From positions 19,928 through 83,927 of the forward strand of contig NZ_JAQQWS010000012.1 of assembly GCF_028610675.1 (NCBI RefSeq): a stretch of 64,000 nt of DNA, given 5' to 3'. This document shows, piece by piece, positions 1 through 8,499 of the stretch. The notes under the pieces were generated by a model that saw only the letters and a program-made list of their open reading frames with translations, had not been told where the DNA came from and did not search any database. Within the stretch, counting starts at the first letter, position 1; each line of letters starts with the position of its first letter. Source of the stretch: Alkalihalobacillus pseudalcaliphilus (GTDB lineage Bacteria; Bacillota; Bacilli; Bacillales; Bacillaceae_D). The translations under genes and the position numbers were made by a program.

Positions 1-38
1 GGCACAACGCATCGCCCTGTTACACTTTCATACAAAAC
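1..38 (+). repeat. Right end of a dispersed intergenic element (cut by window edge)
   Basis: The first bases end in ACTTTCATACAAAAC, the same right end that closes the complete copies at 62-374, 12785-13082, 32125-32440 and 36508-36808. Only the tail lies in the window, so its length cannot be judged. It is followed within about 25 bases by the left end of another copy. Confidence 0.45.
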
Positions 39-61
39 ATCTATGATGACTTGCCTTGCAA

Positions 62-374
62 CTCATCACCAACAAAGATGAAAGTGGAGTTCGCCTTCGA
101 ATGGTGGCATTTTGTTCACATGCCTTTGCTTCTTGGTTTGTTAGCTTTAATTACTTTTCATTCATTTGTTTTGTATGAGAAGTGTACGAACCAAGAAGCC
201 TGCACGAACCCGAGCGGAGGGGATGGGGAGGCCGACTCCTGCAGGAGGAGAGGGCATGCTGAGCTAACTTGCGATAGCAAGTTAGCTCAGCGCCCGCCTG
301 CGGAAAGCGTGCCCCCCATTCCCGGAGCGATCTTCAAAGAAGTGCACATCAGCTTTAGTACACTTTCATATAAA
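62..374 (+). repeat. Dispersed intergenic element, near-complete copy
   Basis: The copy begins with the shared left end (CACCAACAAAGATGAAAGT) and ends with ACTTTCATATAAAA, so the termini are inverted repeats of one another (GATGAAAGT / ACTTTCAT). The middle is GC-rich and self-complementary: GAGCTAACTTGC is followed closely by GCAAGTTAGCTC at about 260-289. A 113-codon open frame crosses it, but it has no convincing ribosome binding site and is composed of the element, so it is not called as a gene. The element could be a MITE or a structured intergenic repeat; no transposase is nearby. Confidence 0.6.
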
Positions 375-430
375 AATCAAAATAGTCTGTGATAAACTAG
401 GAGAGTACTTAATGAAAAGGTGGAATGAAG

Positions 431-1039
431 ATGAAAAAACTACTATTAACAGGCTTTGAACCATTTTTAGATTTCCCTGTAAATCCTACACAAAAAATAG
501 CAGAAGAATTAGCTGGCCTACAAATAGGCGACTATCACATTTATTCAGAAATTCTCCCTGTTAATTTTAAGAAGGCGGGTCAAGTCGTGTTGTCCCATAT
601 AGAGGACTATCAACCCGATGCGGTTATTCTTTTAGGTTTAGCGGGAGGGCGCTCCAAAATAACGCCAGAACGAATCGCGATTAACGTCAATGACGGACCT
701 GTTGATAACTTTGGTCATAAACCAGAGGGTGAGGTGATTCAGGAAGATGGGGCAGATGGTTATTTTTCAACCTTGCCAATCCGCAAGATGGTTCGGTTAC
801 TGAAGGAGAATGGTTTACCTGCTGACATATCTAATAGTGCGGGTGCTTATTTATGTAATCATGTGATGTATCAAGCCTTATATAGAAATCGGAAGAATGG
901 AGATTCTATCCCAACTGGATTTATTCATATTCCAGCTTCCCATGATCTTGCCATACAACAAGGCAGAATTCCGAGTTGGAGTCATGAAGATTTGAAAAAA
1001 GGGATTACTGTTTGTATCGAGGCATTATTAGAAGAGTAA
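431..1039 (+). CDS. pcp: Pyroglutamyl-peptidase I
   Basis: Cytoplasmic cysteine peptidase (family C15) that removes N-terminal pyroglutamate from peptides. The product has 202 residues, close to the usual 200-215. It opens with the family signature LLLTGFEPF. The expected triad is visible: Glu80 in ITPERIAIN, Cys142 in NSAGAYLCNHVMY and His166 in FIHIPASHD. I start at the second of two ATGs (431 rather than 425), because AGGTGG at 418-423 then sits 7 bases upstream, whereas only one base would separate it from the first ATG. The gene appears to stand alone, between a repeat element and an MFS gene 54 bases downstream. The family assignment is firm. Confidence 0.95.
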   Translation: MKKLLLTGFEPFLDFPVNPTQKIAEELAGLQIGDYHIYSEILPVNFKKAGQVVLSHIEDYQPDAVILLGLAGGRSKITPERIAINVNDGPVDNFGHKPEGEVIQEDGADGYFSTLPIRKMVRLLKENGLPADISNSAGAYLCNHVMYQALYRNRKNGDSIPTGFIHIPASHDLAIQQGRIPSWSHEDLKKGITVCIEALLEE

Positions 1040-1092
1040 AAGAGGATGAGACCTTGGGTAAGACCTTGGCTGAGGTCAAATGAGGTGAAAGC

Positions 1093-2286
1093 TTGACACA
1101 GATACAGCAGCAAGAGAAGAGTCAGAAACAGATATGGTTACTTTTTATTGGCATTGTTTTAATTGCCATTAATATGAGGGCACCTATATCAGCGGTAGGG
1201 CCTTTGCTTCAAAATATTCAAGAGGACCTAGGATTATCGAATGTCATCGCAGGTAGTATGACCACGATCCCGTTAGTAGCATTTGCCTTGTTGTCACCGT
1301 TAGCGCCAAGGTGGGCTGAGAAGTATGGAATGGAAAGAACGGTCTTTTTTGCCTTTTTATTTATTGTCGTTGGCATTATTTTACGTATTTATCCAGACGT
1401 GACGTTTTTATTGGTAGGAACTCTATTTGTGGGCATGGCGATTGCTATTTGTAATGTACTTTTACCACCAATCATGAAACAAAATTTTCCTCTACACATT
1501 GGTTTGATGACAGGTATTTATGGTTTAGTAATGAATATTGCCGCAGCTATCTCTTCAGGGATTAGCGAGCCGCTAGCAACCGTGTTAAATTGGAATGGGG
1601 CTTTAGCTATCTGGGGGGTTACCTCCATATTGGCGGTGTGTATATGGAGCTATCAGCTTAGGAGAAAGCAGAAGGAAGAGGGAAGAGCTAGAAAAGTGAA
1701 TCTTGCAACAACGATACGTTTAAGTCGTTCCAGGCTTGCTTGGTATGTGACGGCATTTATGGGGCTACAGTCATTTATTTATTATACGGTGCTAACTTGG
1801 CTCCCGCAGTTACTCGTTACATACGGTTACAGTTCAATATCTGCAGGGTGGATGCTGGCCACTATGCAAGCAGCGTTATTCCCGATGACTTTTATAATAC
1901 CAATTATAGCGGCTAAGATGAAAAATCAACGTGCACTATCGGTATTAACAGGTCTTGCGTTTTTACTATCAAGTATCGGTTTATTAAGCGGTATTTGGTT
2001 GCCGGTTTGGGTTTTGTTAATGGGGGTAGCGTGTGGAAATGCTTTTGGTTTAGCGATGATGTTTTTCTCATTAAGAACGATTGAAACAAGTCATGCAGCG
2101 AGGTTGTCAGGAATGGCTCAATCGCTTGGTTACTTGCTTGCAGCCTTAGGACCCGTCTTGTTCGGGATCGTTTATGAGCTATTTCACTCGTGGAGCGCAC
2201 CTCTATTGATTTTAGTAACTGCTTCCTTCCTCCTTTGTTTTATCGGTTATTTAGCGGGTGATGGTTTTGTGGAGAAGGATAGGTAG
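1093..2286 (+). CDS. MFS transporter, CynX/NimT-type
   Basis: Predicted 12-helix major facilitator protein of 397 residues. The first helix reads LLFIGIVLIAINMRAPISAVGPLL, and INMRAP with the following helix is typical of the CynX/NimT branch (cyanate and nitroimidazole permease relatives, including B. subtilis YycB). A basic cytoplasmic loop near residues 195-205 (RRKQKEEGRARK) separates the two halves. The start is a TTG at 1093 preceded by TGAGGTGA; no better start is available before the first helix. The substrate cannot be told from sequence. It may be co-transcribed with pcp upstream and the kinase 47 bases downstream, since no terminator is seen between them. Confidence 0.8.
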   Translation: MTQIQQQEKSQKQIWLLFIGIVLIAINMRAPISAVGPLLQNIQEDLGLSNVIAGSMTTIPLVAFALLSPLAPRWAEKYGMERTVFFAFLFIVVGIILRIYPDVTFLLVGTLFVGMAIAICNVLLPPIMKQNFPLHIGLMTGIYGLVMNIAAAISSGISEPLATVLNWNGALAIWGVTSILAVCIWSYQLRRKQKEEGRARKVNLATTIRLSRSRLAWYVTAFMGLQSFIYYTVLTWLPQLLVTYGYSSISAGWMLATMQAALFPMTFIIPIIAAKMKNQRALSVLTGLAFLLSSIGLLSGIWLPVWVLLMGVACGNAFGLAMMFFSLRTIETSHAARLSGMAQSLGYLLAALGPVLFGIVYELFHSWSAPLLILVTASFLLCFIGYLAGDGFVEKDR

Positions 2287-2333
2287 GCACGTCGTAAGAG
2301 AAGTCAGATCCTTATTTTTGAAGGGTGATTCAA

Positions 2334-2915
2334 ATGAAAAGACTAGCTATTATAACAGTCGGTCCAACACATAGTGGTAAAACATCTTTTGCGAAAGCTT
2401 TGGAGGATCAGTTACCGAACTCATTTGTGATGGACCAGGATAACCATGCGTCCTTTATTAATGCTCATTATCAAAAATTACAACCTGTTGTTGGGACAAA
2501 TACGTTAAAGCACGCTGTTTCTTTATTAATCGTTAACTATGCAAAAGAAAATACCGACCTACATTTGATTGTAAGTAATGCGAACCGAAGCCGAAAGGGA
2601 CGTAGGTATTTGCTTGAGGATGTGTTTCCAAGTGAAGCATATCATCGTATACTTGTTTATTTTGATATTCCTGAAGAAGTTCTATTAAAAAGGGTCATGA
2701 ATAGTGAGCGGGATACAACTATTTTCAGAAGTGCAGCTAGCTTTCATGAAGTGTTAAAGAGACAGAGTGAGGAATCTAAAAATAACGATGATATCACTGC
2801 ACCAACACATGAAGAAGCAGATGACTTATTTGTGGTTAAGGAACTTCATGATGTCGAAACGACTGTGAAGAAGATTGTATCGATGGCTGAAGTGATGAAG
2901 GGTAAAAAGGAATAG
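2334..2915 (+). CDS. P-loop NTPase / small-molecule kinase-like protein
   Basis: Protein of 193 residues with a Walker A motif at its N terminus (VGPTHSGKTSFAKAL) and a zeta-toxin/AAA_33-like kinase layout. A strand ending in NAN (residues about 85-88), followed by a basic SRKGRR segment, resembles the phosphate-binding region of nucleotide and sugar kinases. The ATG at 2334 is preferred over the GTG at 2325 because AAGGGTG lies 6 bases before it. The substrate is unknown. The gene follows the MFS carrier closely, so the two could be one transcript, but no functional link is evident. It could act on a nucleotide, a sugar or RNA. Confidence 0.6.
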   Translation: MKRLAIITVGPTHSGKTSFAKALEDQLPNSFVMDQDNHASFINAHYQKLQPVVGTNTLKHAVSLLIVNYAKENTDLHLIVSNANRSRKGRRYLLEDVFPSEAYHRILVYFDIPEEVLLKRVMNSERDTTIFRSAASFHEVLKRQSEESKNNDDITAPTHEEADDLFVVKELHDVETTVKKIVSMAEVMKGKKE

Positions 2916-2940
2916 CTTAGCTGCAATTGGAGCAGTTAAG

Positions 2941-3351
2941 CTATTTTTGATAGGCTACTATTTGTTTTGTGTAAGCTGAAAAATCATTCATATGCTTCTC
3001 GATGATTTTCTGCATAATATCGATGTTTAAGGATTGATAGTTGTGTACGGCAATATTACGAAAACCTACCATGGATTTTAGATTTTGAGCTGTTTCATTA
3101 GCAATGATGTCATGTTCTTCTAACATATCAAAGGCGTCGCGGCTTGTTTGGGGAAGACCCAAATGTTTTTCGGAGACGATATGCATCGCTAAATCAATAG
3201 CCGCTTCACATGCGCGCTGAATATTTAATATGATTGAATCCTGTTTCGTATAATCACGTAGATTCGCTGGATTATTATGATAAACTTCTTGAATTCTTTT
3301 CTGGCAACGTTCAATGGTCGCTATTTTATTAAGTATGATATCATTTTTCAT
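2941..3351 (-). CDS. hepT: HepT-like HEPN ribonuclease toxin (type VII TA)
   Basis: All-helical HEPN/DUF86 protein of 136 residues. The diagnostic RX4-6HXY motif is present as RNIAVHNY (Arg98, His103, Tyr105), in a context typical of HepT. In characterised systems HepT cleaves RNA and is silenced when MntA transfers AMP groups to the motif tyrosine. Here hepT lies directly downstream of mntA, with an 11-base overlap if the ATG at 3351 is used; a GTG at 3360 would give 20 bases. I take the ATG as the more usual start. The motif tyrosine is intact, so the toxin is probably functional and controllable. Gene pair and motifs together make the assignment firm. Confidence 0.88.
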   Translation of the reverse strand: MKNDIILNKIATIERCQKRIQEVYHNNPANLRDYTKQDSIILNIQRACEAAIDLAMHIVSEKHLGLPQTSRDAFDMLEEHDIIANETAQNLKSMVGFRNIAVHNYQSLNIDIMQKIIEKHMNDFSAYTKQIVAYQK

Positions 3352-3748
3352 AAATAACACCGCTTTCGGCTATTTGATCAAGAATCATTTTCCGTTCTTC
3401 GTTTAATTTGACATACATACTTAGTGCAGTCATGCGTTGTTGATAAAAAAAGGTATCATTCTTTGAATAAATACATACGCCTGATGAATAGATTTGTGCT
3501 TTAAATACAGTGGACACCTCATGTAAATTCACTAGATCAACGTCAGTATTTATTATATTGGCTAATTCACCTGCGAGCATAAAAAGTTCATAAGGTGATT
3601 TTGTGGGATTCTGGCAAAAGAAGGCGATATCTAAGTCGCTGTCTATACGATTCATGTCTTTTGCATATGAACCAAATACGATGATGAAAACTGGATCAAG
3701 TTTAGGAATCAGGAAACGTGTAATGTGTTCTGTTAGTTCTTGATTCAT
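3341..3748 (-). CDS. mntA: MntA-like nucleotidyltransferase antitoxin
   Basis: Minimal nucleotidyltransferase of 135 residues with the GSX10DXD motif: Gly26-Ser27 in VFGSYAKDMNR, then Asp38 and Asp40 in SDLDIAF. In type VII systems MntA AMPylates HepT and abolishes its RNase activity. It is the first gene of a two-gene operon with hepT, the usual order. AAGGGGAAG lies just upstream of the ATG on the minus strand. The C-terminal third (about residues 95-135) is helical and family-variable. The pair points toward the kinase gene, with convergent ends 25 bases apart. The catalytic residues look intact, so this is not a relic. Confidence 0.88.
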   Translation of the reverse strand: MNQELTEHITRFLIPKLDPVFIIVFGSYAKDMNRIDSDLDIAFFCQNPTKSPYELFMLAGELANIINTDVDLVNLHEVSTVFKAQIYSSGVCIYSKNDTFFYQQRMTALSMYVKLNEERKMILDQIAESGVIYEK

Positions 3749-3942
3749 TACAATCTTCCCCTTTGTTCATTTATTCTTTTATTATATCAAAACCATTGTT
3801 GGACGACATGAGGTTTTTATGATCATTGAGCATATCTTTTTTTTATGGCAAACGAATGATAGATGAGTCAGATATTTCATCATTATCGGCTAATCATAGG
3901 AACTTTAGCCGTAAACTTGATTTTCTTTGATAAAAAGACAAT

Positions 3943-3972
3943 AGGACCTCGGTGAATAATCACTAAGGTCCT
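3943..3972 (-). terminator. Rho-independent terminator of the small membrane-protein gene
   Basis: AGGACCT and AGGTCCT arms, extended by GTGA/TCAC, form a hairpin. On the minus strand it is followed by a T-rich run. It lies 8 bases beyond the stop codon of the minus-strand gene at 3980-4105. Confidence 0.75.
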
Positions 3973-3979
3973 TGCTTGA

Positions 3980-4105
3980 TTAAAGCTGCATGTTTTGGTC
4001 ATTTTTGTCTTTTTGAGCGACATACAATAAGGTATAAGCCATTCCGATACTACAAATAAATACAACTCCTAAAATCATAAAAATAGCAATGAACGATAAT
4101 GACAT
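3980..4105 (-). CDS. Small single-pass membrane protein
   Basis: I call the internal ATG at 4105, giving 41 residues, rather than the longer open frame reaching 4255. AAAGGTGG sits 8 bases before this ATG, and the upstream extension has no ribosome binding site. The peptide is one hydrophobic helix (residues 3-29, rich in I, F, V and L) followed by a charged cytoplasmic tail (KDKNDQ). It has its own terminator immediately downstream, which supports it being expressed. No family is recognised; small membrane peptides of this kind are common in Bacillus and often sporulation- or envelope-associated, but nothing here shows a function. Confidence 0.55.
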   Translation of the reverse strand: MSLSFIAIFMILGVVFICSIGMAYTLLYVAQKDKNDQNMQL

Positions 4106-4289
4106 AAGACATTCCACCTTTATATGATTGTTTAAAAGTGTGCTTAACCGTAGTGGTTTCTTGTTGTTACTTTGATCATATTCCAAAGATGGTAAGGTTT
4201 CTGTTACATAATCGTGAACTGGAAGTGTTTTCCTTAATGTTGCTTTTTTAGACAAGGAAATGTTTGGAATTTGTGATATTTAGTAGGGG

Positions 4290-4565
4290 AGTTACTGTGA
4301 ACATCGTGCGCTACTCGTCGCTACCGAAAATTATGCTCCGCGTCCTGCGGGGGGGGGCGCGGTGCTAATTGGCTACGCCGCTGGATCTCAGCCCGCCACT
4401 ACGTCCCGCGGGAGTCTCCGCATATTTTCGTCCGCTGGGTTATTCTAAAATTCCAAGTTCAAAAAAGATTCTTACAAAAGTCACCCAAATGCAAAGAATA
4501 AACCAAAATGAATGACGAGCCATCAAGTAAAGAAGATAAATGCAAGTGATCAAAGTTCCACCAGT
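4290..4565 (-). repeat. Dispersed intergenic element, subfamily I, inverted copy
   Basis: This is the reverse complement of the core seen at 12785-13082 and 36508-36808. It contains the complement of AGCGGACGAAAA, the paired GC-rich segments around CCGCGGGA, and the complement of the ACTTGAGAAT segment. Its terminal ACTTTCAT end is degraded. A 66-codon minus-strand open frame at 4440-4640 is built from this copy and its neighbour and is not called as a gene. The copy lies head to head against a second copy beginning near 4568. Confidence 0.55.
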
Positions 4566-4567
4566 CA

Positions 4568-4780
4568 AAGGGTGAAAATCCCACTTCGCCACCAACAAAA
4601 ACCAAAGTAGTGGCGTCACCTTAAACAGTTGGCCCTTCATACTACTCCATCACCATCAGGAGTCGCACGATCAAAAAGGGAGCAGTTAACCCGCTAAGGT
4701 CATCTATCGCAAAGTCGATGACCAGCTAACTTCAAGGCACAAACGATCATCCGCTAAGTAGGGATTATTTCATTTATGTC
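4568..4780 (+). repeat. Dispersed intergenic element, subfamily II, partial copy
   Basis: The sequence runs in parallel with 60490-60695: GCCACCAACAAA left end, GTAGTGGCG, CAGTTGGCCC, then CACCATCAGGAGTCG, CTAAGGTCAT and AGCTAACTTCA. The right end is truncated after ATCCGCTAAG. It shares the left terminus with subfamily I but has a different core. Confidence 0.55.
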
Positions 4781-4789
4781 AATACGAAG

Positions 4790-4829
4790 AAAGCTAGCCT
4801 GGGCAGGGCGAACCTGCTAAGCTAGCTTT
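4790..4829 (-). terminator. Terminator of pepF
   Basis: AAAGCTAGC and GCTAGCTTT arms with an inner GGCAGG/CCTGC pairing form a long hairpin directly beyond the pepF stop codon. T-rich sequence is present on both strands, so it may work in either direction. Confidence 0.75.
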
Positions 4830-4834
4830 CTCTT

Positions 4835-6532
4835 TTATAGAGCCTTGTCGTTGACAGAATCAAGCCATTCATCGATAGCTTTGACCACATCTTCAAGGGC
4901 ACCTTCTTCAAATGGTGAACGAAGGTTAGCGGATTCAACTAATTGTAAGAAAGGTTTGGAGCCGCCTAATTTACAAAGGTCTAAATAATCCTGCCAAGCT
5001 TCTTCTTTGTTTTCCTGAGCCTTTTTCCAAAATTGGAAGGCACAAATTTGGGCTAATGTATAGTCGATATAATAGAAAGGCGAATTATAAATATGGCCTT
5101 GGCGCTTCCAAAGGCTACCCTCCTCAAGATAACTATTACCATCATAGTCTCGATGTGGTAGATAAATAGCTTCGAGTTCTTTCCATGCTTGTTTTCTCTC
5201 AGCTGGCGTCCATTCTGGATTTTCATAGACTAAGTGCTGGAACTCATCGACGGCAACACCATATGGTAAAAATTGAAGCCCGCTTGCTAAGTGGGAATAC
5301 TTATATTTATCTGTGTCTTCCTTAAAAAATAGCTCCATCCACGGCCAAGTTAAGAATTCCATACTCATGGAATGAATCTCACAAGCCTCGTGTGTAGGGA
5401 AAAAATACTCAGGCACTTCATAATGACGGCTCATAAAGCCTTGGAATGCGTGACCGACTTCATGTGTGAGAACATCAATGTCATCTGATGTGCCATTGAA
5501 ATTAGCAAAAATAAATGGTGCTTTATATTGCTCAATGAAGGTACAGTATCCGCCAGCTTCTTTCCCCTTTTTTGCTTCTAAATCCATCAGATTACGGTCG
5601 AGCATAAATTGGAAAAACTCCTGTGTCTCAGGGGCAAGCTCCTCGTACATTTTTTTTCCGTTCTCAATAATCCATTCAGGCGATCCTTTAGGTGTCGCAT
5701 TGCCTGATTGATATTTGAAATTCTCATCATGAAATTTTAAGGAATCGACATGAATTCGTTCTGCTTGCTTTTCATAAAGCTTTGTACAAAGTGGAACGAT
5801 CACATCGCGAACTTGTTTCCTAAATACATCAACCATTTCAGCATTATAATCAATTCGCAGCATTCTCAAATAACCAAGGTCTATGAAATTTTTGAAGCCT
5901 AATTTGGTGGCGATCTCATGCCGTACTTTAACTAAATCATCATAGATTTGGTCGAATTTTTCAGCATGACCAGCAAAAAATCCAGAACTTGCTGTAACCG
6001 CTTCTTTTCGAGTTTGTCGGTCCTTGTCTTGTGAATAGGGAGCGAGTTGGGCTAATGTGTAGGTTTCCCCTTTAAAATCAATTTCTGCAGAGGCAACAAG
6101 TTTTGAATATTCTGATGAAAGTTTGTTTTCTTTTTGTAGCAGTGAAATAATTTCAGGAGAGAACGATTTGATTTTAAAGTCAGCAATATTAAATAACTGC
6201 TCACCCCAGTTTTTTTCTAGCTGTTCTCTGTAAGGGGAAGAGATAATTTCCTTATAGAATTCGGAAATAAGTTCCTCAAATTCTGGAACAACTTCATCAA
6301 AGTAATCTCTTTCCGCTAAATAAAAGTTATCATTCGTATCAATCGATGCACGAATATATACGAGTGTATATTGAGTGGATAATTGTGTTCGTAGTTCATT
6401 GATTTGTTCAATAGCTTTGGTAGCTTCTTCAAAAGAACTTGACTCTTTGAGATTATTGAGCTTTTCATTGAAGTTTTCCCTAAAGGCCGCCATATCGGGA
6501 CGTTCGTATGTATAGTTTTCAAAAGTTAACAT
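4835..6532 (-). CDS. pepF: Oligoendopeptidase F, M3 family
   Basis: Cytoplasmic zinc metallopeptidase of 565 residues that cleaves medium-length peptides. The zinc-binding motif HEVGH is present, with the downstream glutamate in the HEACEIHSMSMEF segment supplying the third ligand. The N-terminal half is the long helical oligopeptidase F domain. The start at 6532 is chosen because AAGGAGG lies 6 bases upstream; a longer frame from 6556 would run through that site. The gene is monocistronic: a terminator follows and another lies between it and the MgtC gene upstream. The length fits the 560-600 residue M3 oligoendopeptidases of Bacilli, which may recycle peptides. Confidence 0.93.
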   Translation of the reverse strand: MLTFENYTYERPDMAAFRENFNEKLNNLKESSSFEEATKAIEQINELRTQLSTQYTLVYIRASIDTNDNFYLAERDYFDEVVPEFEELISEFYKEIISSPYREQLEKNWGEQLFNIADFKIKSFSPEIISLLQKENKLSSEYSKLVASAEIDFKGETYTLAQLAPYSQDKDRQTRKEAVTASSGFFAGHAEKFDQIYDDLVKVRHEIATKLGFKNFIDLGYLRMLRIDYNAEMVDVFRKQVRDVIVPLCTKLYEKQAERIHVDSLKFHDENFKYQSGNATPKGSPEWIIENGKKMYEELAPETQEFFQFMLDRNLMDLEAKKGKEAGGYCTFIEQYKAPFIFANFNGTSDDIDVLTHEVGHAFQGFMSRHYEVPEYFFPTHEACEIHSMSMEFLTWPWMELFFKEDTDKYKYSHLASGLQFLPYGVAVDEFQHLVYENPEWTPAERKQAWKELEAIYLPHRDYDGNSYLEEGSLWKRQGHIYNSPFYYIDYTLAQICAFQFWKKAQENKEEAWQDYLDLCKLGGSKPFLQLVESANLRSPFEEGALEDVVKAIDEWLDSVNDKAL

Positions 6533-6675
6533 GTGAATCCTCCTTTTTATCCTCACTTAAAAATATTCGACATTTTTTATGAAATCCTTTTTAATTTTGA
6601 AAAAAAGTACTAGATTTCGTAAAAAAATGACTTTATTTATTCGTTTTATTAAATTGAATCACAAAACCAACAAAA

Positions 6676-6701
6676 AAGGTACATAGGCTACTGTACCCTT
6701 T
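6676..6701 (-). terminator. Terminator of the mgtC-family gene
   Basis: GGTACA and TGTACC arms with an AGGCTAC loop. On the minus strand the hairpin is followed by a run of six T. It lies 43 bases after the stop codon of the mgtC-family gene. Confidence 0.7.
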
Positions 6702-6743
6702 TATAAATATATGTGTCGATTGAAGATATTAGTCTTTTGCTCC

Positions 6744-7475
6744 TTATATTTTTTCTGCGTTCACGGATTTAACATGCTTGATGTTTTTGGTAATGTAATA
6801 AATCTCTGTGATATACATTTTGCTTGGAACAGAAATTTTTAAATCAATAAGTTGGTTGCCGTCCTCTAAATCTTTCACCTTTACAGAGCGAATTTTTATA
6901 TCCTTCTTTTTACGTTTCTTCTTTTTCGATTCTGAAGCTTTTGCTTGTTGCTTTCCTTTATGCTCGATTGCTTCTAGAAGCTCTGTCATATTTAAGTTAG
7001 GTTCCATCACAACCTTTAGTGCAATATCATCTTGATTTAATGTCCGAGGGCCAATTAATTTAAGTAGTGTAGGTATGATGTTTACGGAGACTAAAATGAG
7101 TAAAACCGCATAAAAAGATTCTAAATAGAAGCCTGCTCCAATAGCAATACCTAATCCAGAGGCAGCCCAAATCATGGCTGCTGTTGTTAGACCAGAAATT
7201 ACGTCATTATTTCGACGTAAGATGACGCCTGCACCAAGGAAACCAACCCCACTAACAATTTGAGCGGCAAGACGCATTGGGTCCATGTTTGTTGTCATAC
7301 CTTCTGTTGAATATTTAAAAAATGATTCAACGGAAACGATCGTGACAAGACAGCTAGCCACACAAATAACCATACTTGTTTTGAGTCCAAGTGGTTTATG
7401 TTTAATTTGCCGGTCAATACCGATTACGAGCCCGAGTAATAATGAGAGGCTTATTTTGATGATAAATTCTTCCAT
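6744..7475 (-). CDS. MgtC/SapB family membrane protein
   Basis: Protein of 243 residues with an N-terminal MgtC domain of about five helices. The conserved segments LLLGLVIGIDRQIKHKPLG, GVGFLGAGVI and GLTTAAMIWAASGLGIAIG are all recognisable. A cytoplasmic C-terminal domain follows from about residue 145, interrupted by a very basic linker (KKKKRKKK). MgtC proteins modulate magnesium homeostasis or F-type ATP synthase activity in other bacteria; the role in Bacilli is less clear. The start at 7475 has AAGGGGTG about 10 bases upstream, and the longer frame from 7505 lacks such a site. It has its own terminator. Confidence 0.85.
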   Translation of the reverse strand: MEEFIIKISLSLLLGLVIGIDRQIKHKPLGLKTSMVICVASCLVTIVSVESFFKYSTEGMTTNMDPMRLAAQIVSGVGFLGAGVILRRNNDVISGLTTAAMIWAASGLGIAIGAGFYLESFYAVLLILVSVNIIPTLLKLIGPRTLNQDDIALKVVMEPNLNMTELLEAIEHKGKQQAKASESKKKKRKKKDIKIRSVKVKDLEDGNQLIDLKISVPSKMYITEIYYITKNIKHVKSVNAEKI

Positions 7476-7670
7476 TATGATGAACACCCCTTCTAGCAAC
7501 TTCATTTATATTATTTAATTATCCACGATGGGTTGATATACCTGCTTTTACCCTTATTTCGTTTACTATATGCAAGAATGGCCATTAATTATGTACGTTT
7601 AGGCGTGAAGTAGGGTAAGGGCAAGGGAGTAGTGTTGTGATGAATATTTTAATTCTTTTTAAAAAAACAC

Positions 7671-7699
7671 TTGCATTCTTTTTTTGGAGATGGTAAGAT
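7671..7699 (+). promoter_or_regulatory. Probable sigma-A promoter for 5S rRNA
   Basis: TTGCAT and TAAGAT are separated by exactly 17 bases and end 19 bases before the 5S gene. No 16S or 23S sequence lies upstream, so this promoter would make the 5S gene an independent unit. Confidence 0.6.
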
Positions 7700-7718
7700 A
7701 TATCTTGTGTCAGAGAGA

Positions 7719-7835
7719 GTCTGGTGGCGATAGCGAAGAGGTCACACCCGTTTCCATGCCGAACACGGCCGTTAAGCTCTTTTGCGCCGATGGTAGTTGG
7801 GGGCTTCCCCCTGTGAGAGTAGGACGTTGCCAGGC
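7719..7835 (+). rRNA. rrf: 5S ribosomal RNA
   Basis: About 117 bases with the canonical landmarks of Bacillus 5S rRNA: TCTGGTGGCGATAGCG at the 5' side, ATGCCGAACACGG in the loop A/B region, GCGCCGATGGTAGT, the GGG/CCC helix and the GAGAGTAGGACG 3' segment closing with GCCAGGC. It stands alone. The upstream gene is mgtC on the opposite strand, and no large-subunit rRNA sequence is present in the preceding 200 bases. It is therefore an orphan 5S gene or the relic of a deleted rrn operon. The sequence looks intact. Confidence 0.95.
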
Positions 7836-7886
7836 TATCTGATGTATAATGAAAATAACAACTGGACATACTAGTTGAGTATTAAT

Positions 7887-8186
<300 letters not shown>

Positions 8187-8194
8187 TACCATAA

Positions 8195-8220
8195 AATCGA
8201 AACAGACTGTTGTTTCGATT
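8195..8220 (+). terminator. Terminator of the 5S/tRNA unit
   Basis: AATCGAAACA and TGTTTCGATT form a 10-bp stem with a 6-base loop, followed by a run of T to 8225. Confidence 0.85.
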
Positions 8221-8225
8221 TTTTT

Positions 8226-8499
8226 CTGTTTACATTTATAATAAGAAGGTCAAAACTAGAAATACATTCACTAATAGAGTATGAACAATCCACATAGAAG
8301 TGGAAAAAGAACGGAAGTGACCACCAAAGGAATAAAACGGTTCCCATTTAAGGCTGAGCAATGAAAACGTGTCTAAGGATCTTGTGGTAAAGGATTGTGT
8401 GGTGTGGAAAAAGTTTAAAACTAACAAGGAGTGCGAGTGCACAAGGTAAGCTGCCTTATATACAATTATTATGGAATTCCTTAGGAGGAAGAGGCTATC
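8226..8499 (+). other. Intergenic leader of thiL, no gene seen
   Basis: Nothing in this stretch resembles a coding region, and there is no obvious thiamine riboswitch (no THI-box CTGAGA segment). AGGAGG lies just upstream of the thiL ATG. Confidence 0.5.

Noticed and set aside
51..392. 113-codon open frame at the left edge
   Set aside because: It consists of a dispersed intergenic element and its GC-rich palindromic core, with no ribosome binding site and no protein-like composition.
3883..4065. 60-codon minus-strand frame overlapping the small membrane protein
   Set aside because: It reads through the terminator hairpin in a different frame and has no ribosome binding site.
4440..4640. 66-codon minus-strand frame with a hydrophobic product
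   Set aside because: It is assembled from the two abutting repeat copies, and comparable frames are not preserved in the other copies.
7585..7869. 94-codon minus-strand frame across the 5S rRNA
   Set aside because: It is antisense to the rRNA gene and is explained by its structure.
8226..8499. Thiamine riboswitch before thiL
   Set aside because: The conserved THI-box segments are not visible in the leader.
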